Shown one piece after another: positions 1 to 5,641 of a DNA stretch of 6,383 nucleotides. The translations under genes were made by a program, and so were the position numbers. The stretch spans positions 1-6,383 of the forward strand of contig WTCN01000151.1 in NCBI GenBank assembly GCA_013138555.1, in the 5' to 3' direction. Position 1 is the first letter of the stretch. Each line of letters opens with the position of its first letter. The DNA is from Methyloprofundus sp. Lineage in GTDB: Bacteria > Pseudomonadota > Gammaproteobacteria > Methylococcales > Methylomonadaceae. The notes under the pieces are model-generated. The model did no database searches and was not told the DNA's origin. It saw nothing but the letters and a program-made list of their open reading frames with translations.

Positions 1-115
1 GATCTTCGGCAAATGTATCGAGAAGCAGGGCATCTACGGATAGGTAGGGCGCCATTGCGGCTATGCTTGCCTCATCCTTTACACGAAAGGCCTGTATCAC
101 AGGTCCGCTCCATCG
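1..115 (-). pseudogene. trpF: Fragment of phosphoribosylanthranilate isomerase (TrpF-like)
   Basis: The minus strand is open from about 115 down to the window edge. It encodes a peptide with the pattern GPVIQAFRVKDEAS followed by APYLSVDALLLDTFAED. This resembles the middle of TrpF, the (beta/alpha)8 isomerase of tryptophan synthesis: a PVIKAFRV-like strand, then a VDAxLLDTF strand that normally precedes a GGTGKTF phosphate-binding loop, which here would lie beyond the window edge. Reading upstream on the minus strand, a TGA lies at 118-116 and the sequence becomes the antisense of a beta-propeller gene, so the N-terminal half of TrpF is absent. The fragment looks more GC-rich than the genes to its right. 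I infer a truncated gene at a rearrangement or assembly junction. The family call rests on recalled resemblance over about 37 residues. The C-terminal part may continue outside the window. Confidence 0.6.
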
Positions 116-452
116 TCAGATTATTAAGAAAATCAGCTTTCATATTCCCGGTGTGACGGGGGCGAGCATCCAGCCGGTTGGTGTAGTAATTGATGATGCA
201 CGCAAATGGGCTTTAGTCGCTTTAGGGCCGGCTAATCGTGTCGCCTTGATTAATGCGCAGACATTGGAAGTTGAAAAGTATTTTCTGGTCGGACAGCGGG
301 TCTGGAATCTGGCTTTTTCACCTGACCAGTCGCATGTTTATACAACGAATGGTATGAGTAATGATATTTCCATTATTGATATGGAGAGTCTGAAAGTCAC
401 CAAGTCTATTGCAGTAGGACGCTACCCCTGGGGACTTGTGGTTAAGCCTTAA
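114..452 (+). pseudogene. 3' fragment of a YVTN-type beta-propeller protein (PQQ-linked catabolism family)
   Basis: From about 114 the reading frame encodes RQIIKKISFHIPG, then IQPVGVVIDDA, VALGPANRVALINA, KYFLVGQRVWNLAFSPD, YTTNGMSNDISIID and GRYPWGLVVKP, ending with TAA at 450-452. These are repeated propeller blades with NDISIID-type strands. They match the C-terminus of the periplasmic beta-propeller proteins associated with PQQ-dependent alcohol catabolism (TIGR03866-like), which are usually a little over 300 residues. Only about 110 residues remain. The frame could be opened from an ATG at 63, but residues from 63 to about 113 are the antisense of a TrpF-like fragment, so that start is probably accidental. 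No signal peptide or ribosome binding site is present. I infer a 5'-truncated remnant that is probably not functional. Confidence 0.7.
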
Positions 453-460
453 GTGGCACT

Positions 461-569
461 GCATGGGACAAAAACAAGTAGGGTGGGCAGTTTTTTTTGC
501 CCACCAATAAAGCTGACCACGGTGGGCAGAAAAGATTGCCCACCCTACGCGTTATGGCTTGTCCCGTGT
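461..569. repeat. Compound palindromic repeat with 12-bp terminal inverted repeats
   Basis: The 12-mer GTAGGGTGGGCA at 478-489 is perfectly inverted as TGCCCACCCTAC at 537-548. Inside are further copies of the core: TGCCCACC at 498-505, which pairs with 482-489 across a T-rich loop, and GGTGGGCA at 521-528, which pairs with 537-544. The unit can therefore fold as two small hairpins or one long one. An outer pair, GGGACAA (465-471) and TTGTCCC (559-565), frames it. Similar GTAGGGTGGGCA hairpins are widely dispersed in bacterial genomes. It sits just after the truncated beta-propeller gene and before the kinase. It could also end transcription, although the T-run lies in a loop rather than after a stem. 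Confidence 0.75.
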
Positions 570-641
570 TAAATATATAGCCAAATATCCTCAGAAACTG
601 TTTCCCTTTTAGTTAGTGTGCCGCCCCATTATTCATTCCTT

Positions 642-1949
642 ATGAGCTTACGCAACCAAATCAGTATTAGAATTTTACTTATCGCGCTTTGTATCTTAAT
701 TTTAGGCGGTTCAATTGCTATCTGGCAGGCTCGCAAGTCTGTCAGTAAAGAAGTGGACTCTTCTATTCATCTGGCTTTGCAGCTAATTAAATTAGGCATG
801 GGGTCGGTCAACGCCGGTGAGAATGATTGGTTATATCGTTTAAGCGCCCTGGAGCAAACCCGGCACTTAAAAATTCAGTTGAAACAGGCATCCGGTGATA
901 TTTCCAGCATTACCCAGCACCAGCCAACCGCTGATGATGAAGAAACACCGCCCGAATGGTTTATCAATTTGGTGGTGAGTGATTACCCTAAAGCTGAATA
1001 CCCAATAACCACCTTTGATCAGCAACTTATCACGCTGATCATTCAGGCGAACCCGCTGGATGAAATTACCGAAGCCTGGCATGAAAGTATTGCTTTTTTT
1101 GGCTCAGTATTATTGCTTGTACTGCTAACCTTTCTGGCGGTTCATCTGGTTTTTAAAAAGGCGCTAAAAGCCATCACCACAATCGTCGAAAGTCTTCAAT
1201 GTGTTGAAACCGGGGAGTATCAGAAAAAGCTACCCGATTTTGCTACACAGGAATATGACAGTATCGCTAAAGCGATTAATCATATGATCGATGTACTGGA
1301 AAACACGCGACAACAAAACCAGTCTTTGACTCAGCATTCACTGAAAATTCAGGAGGAAGAAAGGCAGCATCTATCACAGGAGCTGCATGATGAGCTGGGG
1401 CAGTCGCTTACCGCCATTAAGGTCTTGTCTGCAAGCGCAGCGCATGAAAACTCTGACACTAAAAAAATCACCGGATCAATCATTGATATTTGTGATCACT
1501 TGATGACTGTGGTGCGTTCAATGATGCAACAATTACATCCGCTTATTTTAACTGAACTGGGTTTGGCCGCAACACTGGAGGATTTAGTCAATCATTGGAA
1601 TGAAAGACATTCAGCGATGAATTTGACATTACACTATGATGAGAGTGTGGATGATTTGAGTAACACAAGTACTATTCAGGTATACCGGGTGATACAAGAA
1701 TGTCTGACGAATATCGTCCGTCATGCACACGCCAATGAAGTCACGATCAGTTTAACCATTGCCCCTGACGCAAATAAATTGCATTTGCAGGTGATTGATA
1801 ATGGACAGGGATGTAGCCTTGACAATATGGCGACTGGCTTTGGCTTATTAGGTATACAAGAAAGAATCAAGTCATTATCTGGCAGTTTCGATTTACAATC
1901 ACAGCCCGGTGAAGGCATGAAAATTAGTGCTTATATTCCCATGGATTGA
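642..1949 (+). CDS. Membrane sensor histidine kinase (LapD/MoxY-type sensor, HAMP, HisKA_3, HATPase_c)
   Basis: This is an inner-membrane two-component kinase of the NarX/UhpB class. Numbered from ATG 642, a first membrane helix covers about residues 8-28 and is followed by QARKSVSKEVDSS, typical of the LapD/MoxY periplasmic sensor. A second helix lies at about 149-171, then a HAMP linker. The H-box is LHDELGQSLT with phospho-acceptor His249. The ATP-binding domain shows the N-box (QECLTN, 352-357), DNGQG (386-390) and GFGLLGI (399-405). The protein is complete at 435 residues. A GTG at 618 would add eight residues (MPPHYSFL). I prefer ATG 642 because MSLRNQISIR-type N-termini are usual for this sensor family; neither start has a clear ribosome binding site. 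MoxY-type kinases are known in methanol-oxidation regulation. The neighbouring PQQ-associated remnant fits that role, but the actual signal is unknown. No response regulator lies directly beside it on the same strand; the likeliest local partner is the convergent LuxR-type gene ending at 2600. Confidence 0.9.
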   Translation: MSLRNQISIRILLIALCILILGGSIAIWQARKSVSKEVDSSIHLALQLIKLGMGSVNAGENDWLYRLSALEQTRHLKIQLKQASGDISSITQHQPTADDEETPPEWFINLVVSDYPKAEYPITTFDQQLITLIIQANPLDEITEAWHESIAFFGSVLLLVLLTFLAVHLVFKKALKAITTIVESLQCVETGEYQKKLPDFATQEYDSIAKAINHMIDVLENTRQQNQSLTQHSLKIQEEERQHLSQELHDELGQSLTAIKVLSASAAHENSDTKKITGSIIDICDHLMTVVRSMMQQLHPLILTELGLAATLEDLVNHWNERHSAMNLTLHYDESVDDLSNTSTIQVYRVIQECLTNIVRHAHANEVTISLTIAPDANKLHLQVIDNGQGCSLDNMATGFGLLGIQERIKSLSGSFDLQSQPGEGMKISAYIPMD

Positions 1950-1955
1950 AAAGTT

Positions 1956-1981
1956 GCCCACTTTCTTTTGGGAAAGTGAGC
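1956..1981. terminator. Bidirectional hairpin terminator between convergent genes
   Basis: GCCCACTTTC (1956-1965) pairs with GAAAGTGAGC (1972-1981) across a 6-base loop, with one non-Watson-Crick position in the ten-base stem. It is followed on the plus strand by a T-rich stretch (TTTACTTAAATAT) and on the minus strand by AACTTTTC. It lies 6 bases after the kinase stop and 19 bases beyond the stop of the PepSY gene, as expected for a shared terminator of two converging genes. Confidence 0.65.
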
Positions 1982-2000
1982 TTTACTTAAATATAGCTAC

Positions 2001-2522
2001 TTAACGCTTTTCATCCTCTTCTTCGCCAATTTCCCATTCCTCTATTGCAACTTCTATAATTTTCCCTGTTGCCGCATCGACTTCAACCTTGGTTTCTACT
2101 CCCTGAGAATTAACAATGTCAAATTCATACGTTGCATCGCCATTATCTTCAATTTCATATTCAACCTCTTTGATAACGCCAGGGTAAGTCTTTAGTGCGA
2201 TTTTCGCCGCATCTTCTTCAGTCACTTTCATATGACGCTTGAAAGCCAGACTATTAACAGATTTTACTTCACTTTCTGTTTCAGTGATTTTACCACTCCG
2301 GACATCACACATAAATTCCCACTCAAAGCCATTGGCATCGCGTAGCTCGAATTCATAGAAAGGCTTACCCGCTACATTGAGTTTTTCCAGTTTGACTAAA
2401 TCGCCTGTTTTTTGTTTATAAATAGCCGAGATGCATTTTTCCAGGCCTTGATCTGCGGCTTGTGCTGCACCGATAGCCATAGCACTCAGTAAAACTGTAC
2501 TAATGAGAGAGGTTTTTTTCAT
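2001..2522 (-). CDS. Secreted protein with two PepSY domains
   Basis: The 173-residue product starts with a Sec signal peptide (MKKTSLIS, hydrophobic core, AQA cleavage site near residue 22), so it is periplasmic or secreted. Two PepSY-like repeats follow. The first, about 26-85, has FYEFELRDANGFEWEF and then VRSGKITE. The second, about 93-160, has TEEDAAKIALKTYPG and then VDAATGKIIEV. The alternation of a helix, an 'YEFxI' strand and a 'DxxTGKIIE' turn is the PepSY signature. The tail is very acidic (EEWEIGEEEDEK). Cys30 and Cys72 could form a disulfide. PepSY domains often inhibit peptidases or modulate nearby sensors, and here the gene lies between a regulator and a kinase, so a role in modulating the sensor is an inference. 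The start is supported by AGGAG six bases upstream of the ATG. It reads in the same direction as the upstream LuxR-type regulator, 77 bases away. Confidence 0.85.
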   Translation of the reverse strand: MKKTSLISTVLLSAMAIGAAQAADQGLEKCISAIYKQKTGDLVKLEKLNVAGKPFYEFELRDANGFEWEFMCDVRSGKITETESEVKSVNSLAFKRHMKVTEEDAAKIALKTYPGVIKEVEYEIEDNGDATYEFDIVNSQGVETKVEVDAATGKIIEVAIEEWEIGEEEDEKR

Positions 2523-2549
2523 GATAAACTCCTAATTAAAGCAAAATAT

Positions 2550-2588
2550 ATTCCCAAACAATAGGAAAAATTCCTATTTTTTGGGAAT
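2550..2588. promoter_or_regulatory. 39-bp near-perfect palindrome (operator or attenuating terminator)
   Basis: Left arm ATTCCCAAACAATAGGAA (2550-2567) mirrors TTCCTATTTTTTGGGAAT (2571-2588) with a single mismatch and a 3-base centre. It begins 11 bases past the stop of the minus-strand regulator gene and ends 27 bases before the ATG of the PepSY gene, just upstream of its ribosome binding site. On the minus strand it is followed by ATATTTTGC, a weak T-tract. It could be an intrinsic terminator of the regulator transcript, an attenuator, or a binding site for a dimeric regulator controlling the PepSY gene. Confidence 0.6.
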
Positions 2589-2599
2589 TATATAGGTAT

Positions 2600-3205
2600 T
2601 TAGCCCACCAGGCCATTTTTTTTCGCGTATTGTTGAATTTCTTGCGGGTTCGCTAAGTCTAATTTTTTGCGTATTTGGGTTTGGCAATTAAAAGCGGTTT
2701 TTAATGAAACCCCCAAACCTGTGGCAATATCTGAAATACTGTAGTTTTCAGCGAGTAAACAAAAAACATTAAACTCGCGAGCCGTTAATTCACTAAAGGG
2801 AGACAGGAGTTGTTGTATTTGCCGCATAGCTAAAATCTGCGCTAAATGCTCGTTAATATAGAGTCTGCCTGTATGGGTCGATTGAATAAATTCTAAGTAT
2901 TTTGCTGGAGAACTCTGTTGACCGAGTACTCCGCAGGCACCTGCTTGAAAGTATTCAAGTGCTTCATGGATGCATTGATCATAATTGGCAACAGCCCAGG
3001 GAACAGCCACCTTAAGTGCCTTAATTTGGCGTATAATCGACTCTTTTGTCAGACTCGCATCAAAAATGATAAGCGCCAGTGCAGCGGGTGATTTTGCCAG
3101 TTCGTTTATACTGTTTGCCGCATAAATGATGATATTTTCATTTTTCGTTAGCTCTTTAAAAGAGTCTGTTAATGCAGGCGATAGAGAAATCAGGGCAATA
3201 TGCAT
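2600..3205 (-). CDS. LuxR/NarL-type response regulator with degenerate receiver domain
   Basis: The 201-residue product has the layout of a NarL/FixJ regulator. A receiver-like domain covers about 1-110. A LuxR helix-turn-helix covers about 137-200, with ELTAREFNVFCLLAENYS, then ISDIATGLGVSLKT and IRKKLDLANPQEIQQYA. The DNA-binding half is canonical. The receiver is not: the acidic pair that normally binds magnesium is replaced by ISLSP (residues 6-10), the usual Thr/Ser is Ala in VPWAVANYD, and the conserved Lys is Gln in GVLGQQ. Only Asp49 (IIFDASL) remains at the phospho-acceptor position. Classical phosphorylation is therefore doubtful. The ATG at 3205 is the only in-frame start beside the domain boundary, and it has no good ribosome binding site (the DNA upstream reads CCTCC on this strand). 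Together with the PepSY gene and the convergent kinase it may form a signalling module, probably as a transcription factor controlled by something other than simple phosphotransfer. Confidence 0.88.
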   Translation of the reverse strand: MHIALISLSPALTDSFKELTKNENIIIYAANSINELAKSPAALALIIFDASLTKESIIRQIKALKVAVPWAVANYDQCIHEALEYFQAGACGVLGQQSSPAKYLEFIQSTHTGRLYINEHLAQILAMRQIQQLLSPFSELTAREFNVFCLLAENYSISDIATGLGVSLKTAFNCQTQIRKKLDLANPQEIQQYAKKNGLVG

Positions 3206-3660
3206 AAAGGCAAAGGAGGTTGGGTAATAATCTAATGGACTTAGTATCTACTCAAAAACTCACAGCATACCGTAATATCTTACTATTAGACTACTTTTTA
3301 ACCCGTTTTATAAGATTGGCAAAATCAAAGGGGGCAGAATTAATGATTTCCTCTATATTTCTCATCTTCCCACCTAGCAATCAATGACTCTGACCTCAAT
3401 GTCAGTAAGTTAATCGTAACCAATTAATATATAGTGTTTTTGAATTAAAAATAGAATTTTTTTGAGACTATTTTTAACAATCCTAGGAATTTCAAACATT
3501 TAAAAATTTCGTCTTTTTAACTTTGTGGAAAAATAACTACTTTTACGGTTATTTAATCATTATAAATCAATATATTACCCTTAAATTACTGACGTTGACT
3601 CTGCCTCCTTGATCATCAAGCAAAGCTTGACCTCCGAAAATAATTTTTTTGTCGCGTATA
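3206..3660. other. AT-rich intergenic stretch without a convincing gene
   Basis: This stretch is strongly AT-rich with many stops in all frames. It presumably holds the promoter of the minus-strand regulator, but I see no good -35/-10 pair. A 50-codon plus-strand ORF at 3235-3387 is preceded by AAAGGAGG, but 15 bases away, and encodes nothing recognisable. A short hairpin, TCAAGC-AAA-GCTTGA, lies at about 3616-3630. Confidence 0.5.
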
Positions 3661-3667
3661 GCAGCAT

Positions 3668-3700
3668 AGGTTAGGTTACATGCTTTTCGTAACCCAACCT
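3668..3700. repeat. Short palindromic repeat (AGGTTAGGTTAC hairpin)
   Basis: AGGTTAGGTTAC (3668-3679) is mirrored by GTAACCCAACCT (3689-3700) with one mismatch and a 9-base loop. A lone half copy, GTTGGGTTAC, recurs at 3927-3936. GTTGGGTTAC-type hairpins are common dispersed intergenic repeats. It sits in gene-free DNA, and its T-poor flanks make a terminator role unlikely. Confidence 0.65.
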
Positions 3701-3804
3701 TGTATATTAAACATATCTCTTAAACACAAGATTATTTGGCATCTTTCATATAACCATAAAAGTAGTTCACACTTCGATAATCTATATGAATCAAGAATAT
3801 AAAC

Positions 3805-3884
3805 GTAGCCCGTATGGAGCTTGCGGAATACGGGACATTCGAGGCGCTGGTTTTCCCGTATTACGCAAGCTTCATACGGGCTAC
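3805..3884. repeat. REPIN-like pair of inverted 31-bp repeats
   Basis: A 31-base arm starting GTAGCCCGTATGGAGC at 3805-3835 is inverted at 3854-3884 (ending TTCATACGGGCTAC), with only two mismatches and an 18-base spacer. Each arm itself has partial dyad symmetry (CCCGTAT near one end, ATACGGG near the other). This is the layout of a REPIN, two REP sequences in opposite orientation, which are mobilised by RAYT (TnpA_REP) transposases elsewhere in genomes. No such transposase is in this window. A 70-codon minus-strand ORF across it (3676-3888) is a by-product of the repeat and not a gene. Confidence 0.75.
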
Positions 3885-4002
3885 ACAACTATCGGGTTTT
3901 ATTTAGTCTGATTCCTTAGCGTATATGTTGGGTTACGTTATTTACGCTCCAGCGTCGTGAGTTACAGACAGCTCCGGCCTTATAGGTACATAAGGACATT
4001 AC

Positions 4003-4054
4003 AGGATGTGTGTCAATCGCGGAAAGATGCGTTTTGTGCCTCAGCACATCCTAT
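4003..4054. repeat. Imperfect palindromic repeat, copy 1 (AGGATGTG ... CACATCCT)
   Basis: AGGATGTG (4003-4010) and CACATCCT (4045-4052) are exact inverted ends. The right half contains TTTTGTGCCTCAGCACATCC, which recurs in diverged form after the DUF547 gene: 20 of 26 positions match between 4029-4054 and 4932-4957 by my hand alignment. Such CTCAGCACATCCTA palindromes are dispersed repeats in many proteobacteria. Confidence 0.6.
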
Positions 4055-4109
4055 ACCTATCGCTTTAACATAAGAAAAAAGTAAGGTTACGGCTGATACC
4101 ACGACTTAT

Positions 4110-4132
4110 TGTTACAAATTTATTATGTAACA
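4110..4132. promoter_or_regulatory. Candidate operator dyad TGTTACA-N9-TGTAACA
   Basis: TGTTACA at 4110-4116 is exactly inverted as TGTAACA at 4126-4132, with a 9-base AT-rich centre. The right arm touches the probable ribosome binding site AGGTG (4132-4136) of the DUF547 gene that starts at 4141. The position suits either a repressor site or an mRNA hairpin that hides the ribosome binding site. No regulator is identified. Confidence 0.45.
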
Positions 4133-4140
4133 GGTGTGTT

Positions 4141-4887
4141 ATGAAAAATTCAGCTTTAAAAGTGATTGCCGGTTTACTGTTAGCGAATAATGTTGCAGCA
4201 ATAGAGCCAGACTGGAAGGATTATGCCGGCGTATTAAGTGCTGTTAAGCAAGGTGAGAAGCATGGTACGCCATTAGCCTTAGTCGATTATGCAGCGTTAA
4301 AGAAAAGTGGACAGTTAGACAAAGTCTATCAACAGGTTTCTACATTTCCTGTGAAATTACTTAGCGGCAGAGATGAGGTATTAGCATTTTATATTAATAC
4401 TTACAATATTCTGGCATTAAAAATGGTGGTTGATCATTGGCCTTTAGCAAGCATTAAAGATGTAGGTGGTTTTTTTAATCCTGTCTGGGGAAGGGAAGCT
4501 GGAACTATTGGAGGAAAACCAGTTTCTTTAGATGATATTGAGAATGAAATCATTCGCCCTATGGGTGAGCCGCGTATTCACTTAGCGATAGTCTGTGCAT
4601 CAGTCAGTTGCCCCGATTTAAGAAACGAGCCGTATACAGCCTCGACACTCAACAAACAGCTTGATGAGCAAGCTAATGCGTTCTTACATAATGATAAAAA
4701 AGGTCTGTATATCGCTAAGGATGAGATCGTGGTTTCTAAGATCTTTAAATGGTTTAAACAGGATTTTGACAAAGTGGGAGGAGTCGCTATGTTTATTCGT
4801 GGTTATCGTCCTGATTTGCCGGTCAGTTATGCAATTGATGCGGATATTGATTATGACTGGTCAGTGAATGGTAATGTAAGCTTTTAA
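4141..4887 (+). CDS. Secreted DUF547-domain protein
   Basis: The 248-residue product begins with a short signal peptide (MKNSALK, hydrophobic core, cleavage near Ala20), so it is likely periplasmic. The rest matches the DUF547 family, with FYINTYNILALK at 83-94, then WPLASIKDVGGFF, VSLDDIENEIIRP and the hallmark CASVSCPDLRNEPY starting at Cys152. It ends in a YDWSVNG segment also usual in the family. The biochemical role of DUF547 is unknown; the conserved Cys, Asn and acidic residues look enzyme-like or metal-binding, but I cannot assign a reaction. The start is supported by AGGTG four bases upstream and by the signal peptide. It stands alone, with gene-poor DNA upstream and 178 bases to the sigma-factor gene downstream. 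It carries a candidate operator at its start and is flanked by two copies of one palindromic repeat. Confidence 0.88.
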   Translation: MKNSALKVIAGLLLANNVAAIEPDWKDYAGVLSAVKQGEKHGTPLALVDYAALKKSGQLDKVYQQVSTFPVKLLSGRDEVLAFYINTYNILALKMVVDHWPLASIKDVGGFFNPVWGREAGTIGGKPVSLDDIENEIIRPMGEPRIHLAIVCASVSCPDLRNEPYTASTLNKQLDEQANAFLHNDKKGLYIAKDEIVVSKIFKWFKQDFDKVGGVAMFIRGYRPDLPVSYAIDADIDYDWSVNGNVSF

Positions 4888-4906
4888 AGGGCTAGTCTCC
4901 TAAGGT

Positions 4907-4957
4907 ACGAAGCGCATTTTGCGCCTGTGATACGCTTCGTGTCTCAGCATACCCTAT
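4907..4957. repeat. Imperfect palindromic repeat, copy 2 (ACGAAGCG ... CGCTTCGT)
   Basis: ACGAAGCG (4907-4914) is exactly inverted as CGCTTCGT (4933-4940), with an inner hairpin GCGCA-TTT-TGCGC (4912-4924). The right flank GTCTCAGCATACCCTAT resembles copy 1 upstream of the DUF547 gene, in the same orientation. Lying 19 bases after the DUF547 stop, it may also help end that transcript, although no T-run follows. Confidence 0.6.
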
Positions 4958-5003
4958 CTGGGTTAATGCCAAAAAGAAAATAAGCTGAGTTGCCAGGCTA
5001 TAT

Positions 5004-5033
5004 GGAAGTTATTTACCTGAAAGCCTATATAAT
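5004..5033 (+). promoter_or_regulatory. Candidate promoter of the sigma-factor operon
   Basis: A perfect TATAAT lies at 5028-5033, 32 bases before the sigma-factor ATG. Seventeen bases further upstream is GGAAGTT (5004-5010), which resembles the GGAACTT -35 element of many ECF promoters more than the housekeeping TTGACA. Either a housekeeping -10 with a poor -35 or an autoregulated ECF promoter is possible; the sequence alone does not decide. Confidence 0.4.
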
Positions 5034-5065
5034 GGACATTATGAGTAAGCTTTATAGGAATAGGT

Positions 5066-5638
5066 ATGGCTCAACAAATAAAGACAGCACCTGAAAACTG
5101 GTTAAGTGAGTATGGTGATATTTTATATCGTTACGCGTTAATACGTGTACGCTCAGAGGCGACAGCAGAAGATCTGGTACAGGAAACACTTTTAGCCGGG
5201 CTGCAGGCAGTTGAACGATTTTCAGGAAAATCAACTGTAAGAACCTGGTTAATAAGCATTTTAAAACACAAAATCATCGATCATTTTAGAAAAAATCGGC
5301 ATGAAATAACGGTGTTAAATGATGATGAAACGGCTGAGGATGTATTAGCTTATCAATTTGACCAGCAAGGAAACTGGAAAATTAATCTGATTGAGTGGGG
5401 GACCCCCGAAAAAAGCATGGACAATGAACAGTTCTGGGTTGCGTTTAATGAATGCCTTTCGCGTTTACCACAACGTATGGCTGATCTCTTATTATTACGT
5501 GCTGTTGATGGTTTAGCAACTGAAGAATGCTGTGAATTATTGGGTTTTGATACAGATAACCAGCTTTGGGTGACCTTATCACGCACTCGTGTAAAACTAA
5601 GACAATGTTTGGAAACAAACTGGTTTAGTAAGGAATAA
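5066..5638 (+). CDS. ECF-type RNA polymerase sigma factor (TIGR02943-like)
   Basis: The 190-residue protein directs RNA polymerase to alternative promoters. Region 2 covers about 12-78, with LYRYALIRVR, AEDLVQETLLAGL, and RTWLISILKHKIIDHFRK, the -10 recognition and core-binding helices. A linker with FDQQGNW and WGTPEKSM follows. Region 4 covers about 120-186, with LSRLPQRMADLLLLRAVDG, a helix-turn-helix around EECCELLGF, and the ending RVKLRQCLETNWF. The linker and the LRxCLExNWF ending match the TIGR02943 sigma subfamily as I recall it. Length is normal. The start has AGGAA (5056-5060) five bases upstream. It is followed three bases later by a zinc-finger anti-sigma gene, the usual partner arrangement, and then by a membrane-anchored NrtS/GGDEF-like protein. 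A candidate promoter at 5004-5033 leaves room for autoregulation. The regulon and trigger are unknown. Confidence 0.93.
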   Translation: MAQQIKTAPENWLSEYGDILYRYALIRVRSEATAEDLVQETLLAGLQAVERFSGKSTVRTWLISILKHKIIDHFRKNRHEITVLNDDETAEDVLAYQFDQQGNWKINLIEWGTPEKSMDNEQFWVAFNECLSRLPQRMADLLLLRAVDGLATEECCELLGFDTDNQLWVTLSRTRVKLRQCLETNWFSKE

Positions 5639-5641
5639 CTT

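Noticed and set aside
63..113. An apparent N-terminal extension of the beta-propeller frame from ATG 63.
   Set aside because: The same bases encode a TrpF-like peptide on the other strand, and the extension does not resemble a propeller blade or a signal peptide.
618..641. A GTG start adding eight residues to the histidine kinase.
   Set aside because: The extra residues MPPHYSFL do not fit the usual N-terminus of MoxY-type sensors, and there is no ribosome binding site; ATG 642 sits properly before the first membrane helix.
3235..3387. A 50-codon plus-strand ORF (starting MDLVSTQKLTAYRN) preceded by AAAGGAGG.
   Set aside because: The Shine-Dalgarno-like sequence ends 15 bases before the ATG, the product resembles nothing I know, and an ORF of this length can occur by chance.
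3616..3630. A hairpin TCAAGC-AAA-GCTTGA, considered as a terminator.
   Set aside because: The T-run follows only after a gap of about 15 bases, the stem is six pairs, and no gene ends nearby.
3676..3888. A 70-codon minus-strand ORF.
   Set aside because: It reads through the REPIN-like inverted repeat and part of another hairpin, lacks a ribosome binding site and shows no protein-like pattern.
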